This document shows positions 14,375 through 14,652 of a stretch of 14,652 bases of DNA, piece by piece (position 1 is the first letter of the stretch; each line of letters starts with the position of its first letter). The DNA lies in the NCBI GenBank assembly GCA_030374735.1, contig JASCIV010000676.1:1-14652 (forward strand), read 5' to 3'. A program made the position numbers and the translations under genes. A model generated the notes under the pieces. It was not told the DNA's origin and did no database searches. It was given only the letters and a program-made list of their open reading frames with translations. This DNA is from Gracilaria caudata. Its lineage: Eukaryota > Rhodophyta > Florideophyceae > Gracilariales > Gracilariaceae.

Positions 14375-14652
14375 TTTTACAGAAAACATATTGCACTCAG
14401 CTTGTAGTTAGCTGTGAGGATCTACGGGTGAAAAGTCATTGGCTAACTTCTCGTAACGTATAGGAGGTGCAAGTTCGATAAAAAAAGATGATAGTTAAAT
14501 GAATAGACTTTACAATAACCTTGTGCACACATGGGCGCCGCTCAGTGCCACACGCAAATGCGCTCGTTGTGTAATGCGGCGTTATGCAAAGTTCAGAAAC
14601 CAGGCTTACAGTAAAAAAAAGAGTGACCAAAAAAAAAGGGCCGGTCCGTCGG
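14375..14652 (-). repeat. Right arm of the long inverted repeat
   Basis: This is the reverse complement of the left arm. The outer 105 bp (14548-14652) are nearly identical to 140-242 and the inner part is diverged but in register. The window ends inside or at the edge of this repeat, so the outer boundary and any target-site duplication are not visible. Confidence 0.85.

Overview
The window looks like nuclear DNA of an intron-poor eukaryote, most likely a unicellular or algal protist. Four things point that way. There is one very long ankyrin-repeat gene without introns. A small secreted-protein gene has a TATAAAA box about 150 bp before its ATG and an AATAAA signal after its stop. There is a textbook hAT-type miniature transposon with an 8-bp target-site duplication. 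There are decayed WD40 repeats of the DNTVRVW type. I see no bacterial ribosome-binding sites or operon layout, and no rRNA, tRNA or CRISPR. I cannot name the species from sequence alone.

Layout, left to right. Positions 140-420 and 14375-14652 are two copies of one repeat in opposite orientation. Their outer ~100 bp are nearly identical and similarity fades inward, so almost the whole window lies between them. A GC-rich block (~770-6600) is itself bracketed by a second, smaller inverted repeat pair (773-840 and 6534-6600). This block holds a possible 129-codon upstream frame (928-1317), the 1196-aa ankyrin protein (1657-5247), and a broken WD40 gene remnant (~5240-6250) followed by a GGCGAC microsatellite and an AATAAA site. 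The rest (6660-14375) is visibly more AT-rich and gene-poor. It holds a few weak short ORFs, one convincing small secreted-protein gene (8532-8825), a 342-bp hAT-like MITE (9506-9847) that splits an older open frame, a solo end of the same MITE family (13315-13334), and two strong perfect hairpins (7412-7451 and 11828-11871).

The one certain protein has 19 ankyrin repeats of 33 aa, then a long unrecognised C-terminal half. That half has a helical or coiled-coil segment running into a glycine-containing hydrophobic helix, an acidic linker, and two tandem copies of an ~88-aa helical module that I do not recognise. It is probably a cytoplasmic protein-binding scaffold or sensor. The arrangement of a gene cassette between long inverted repeats, with captured gene fragments and no visible transposase, resembles a large non-autonomous (MULE-like) element, but it could equally be a contig that broke in two copies of one dispersed repeat.
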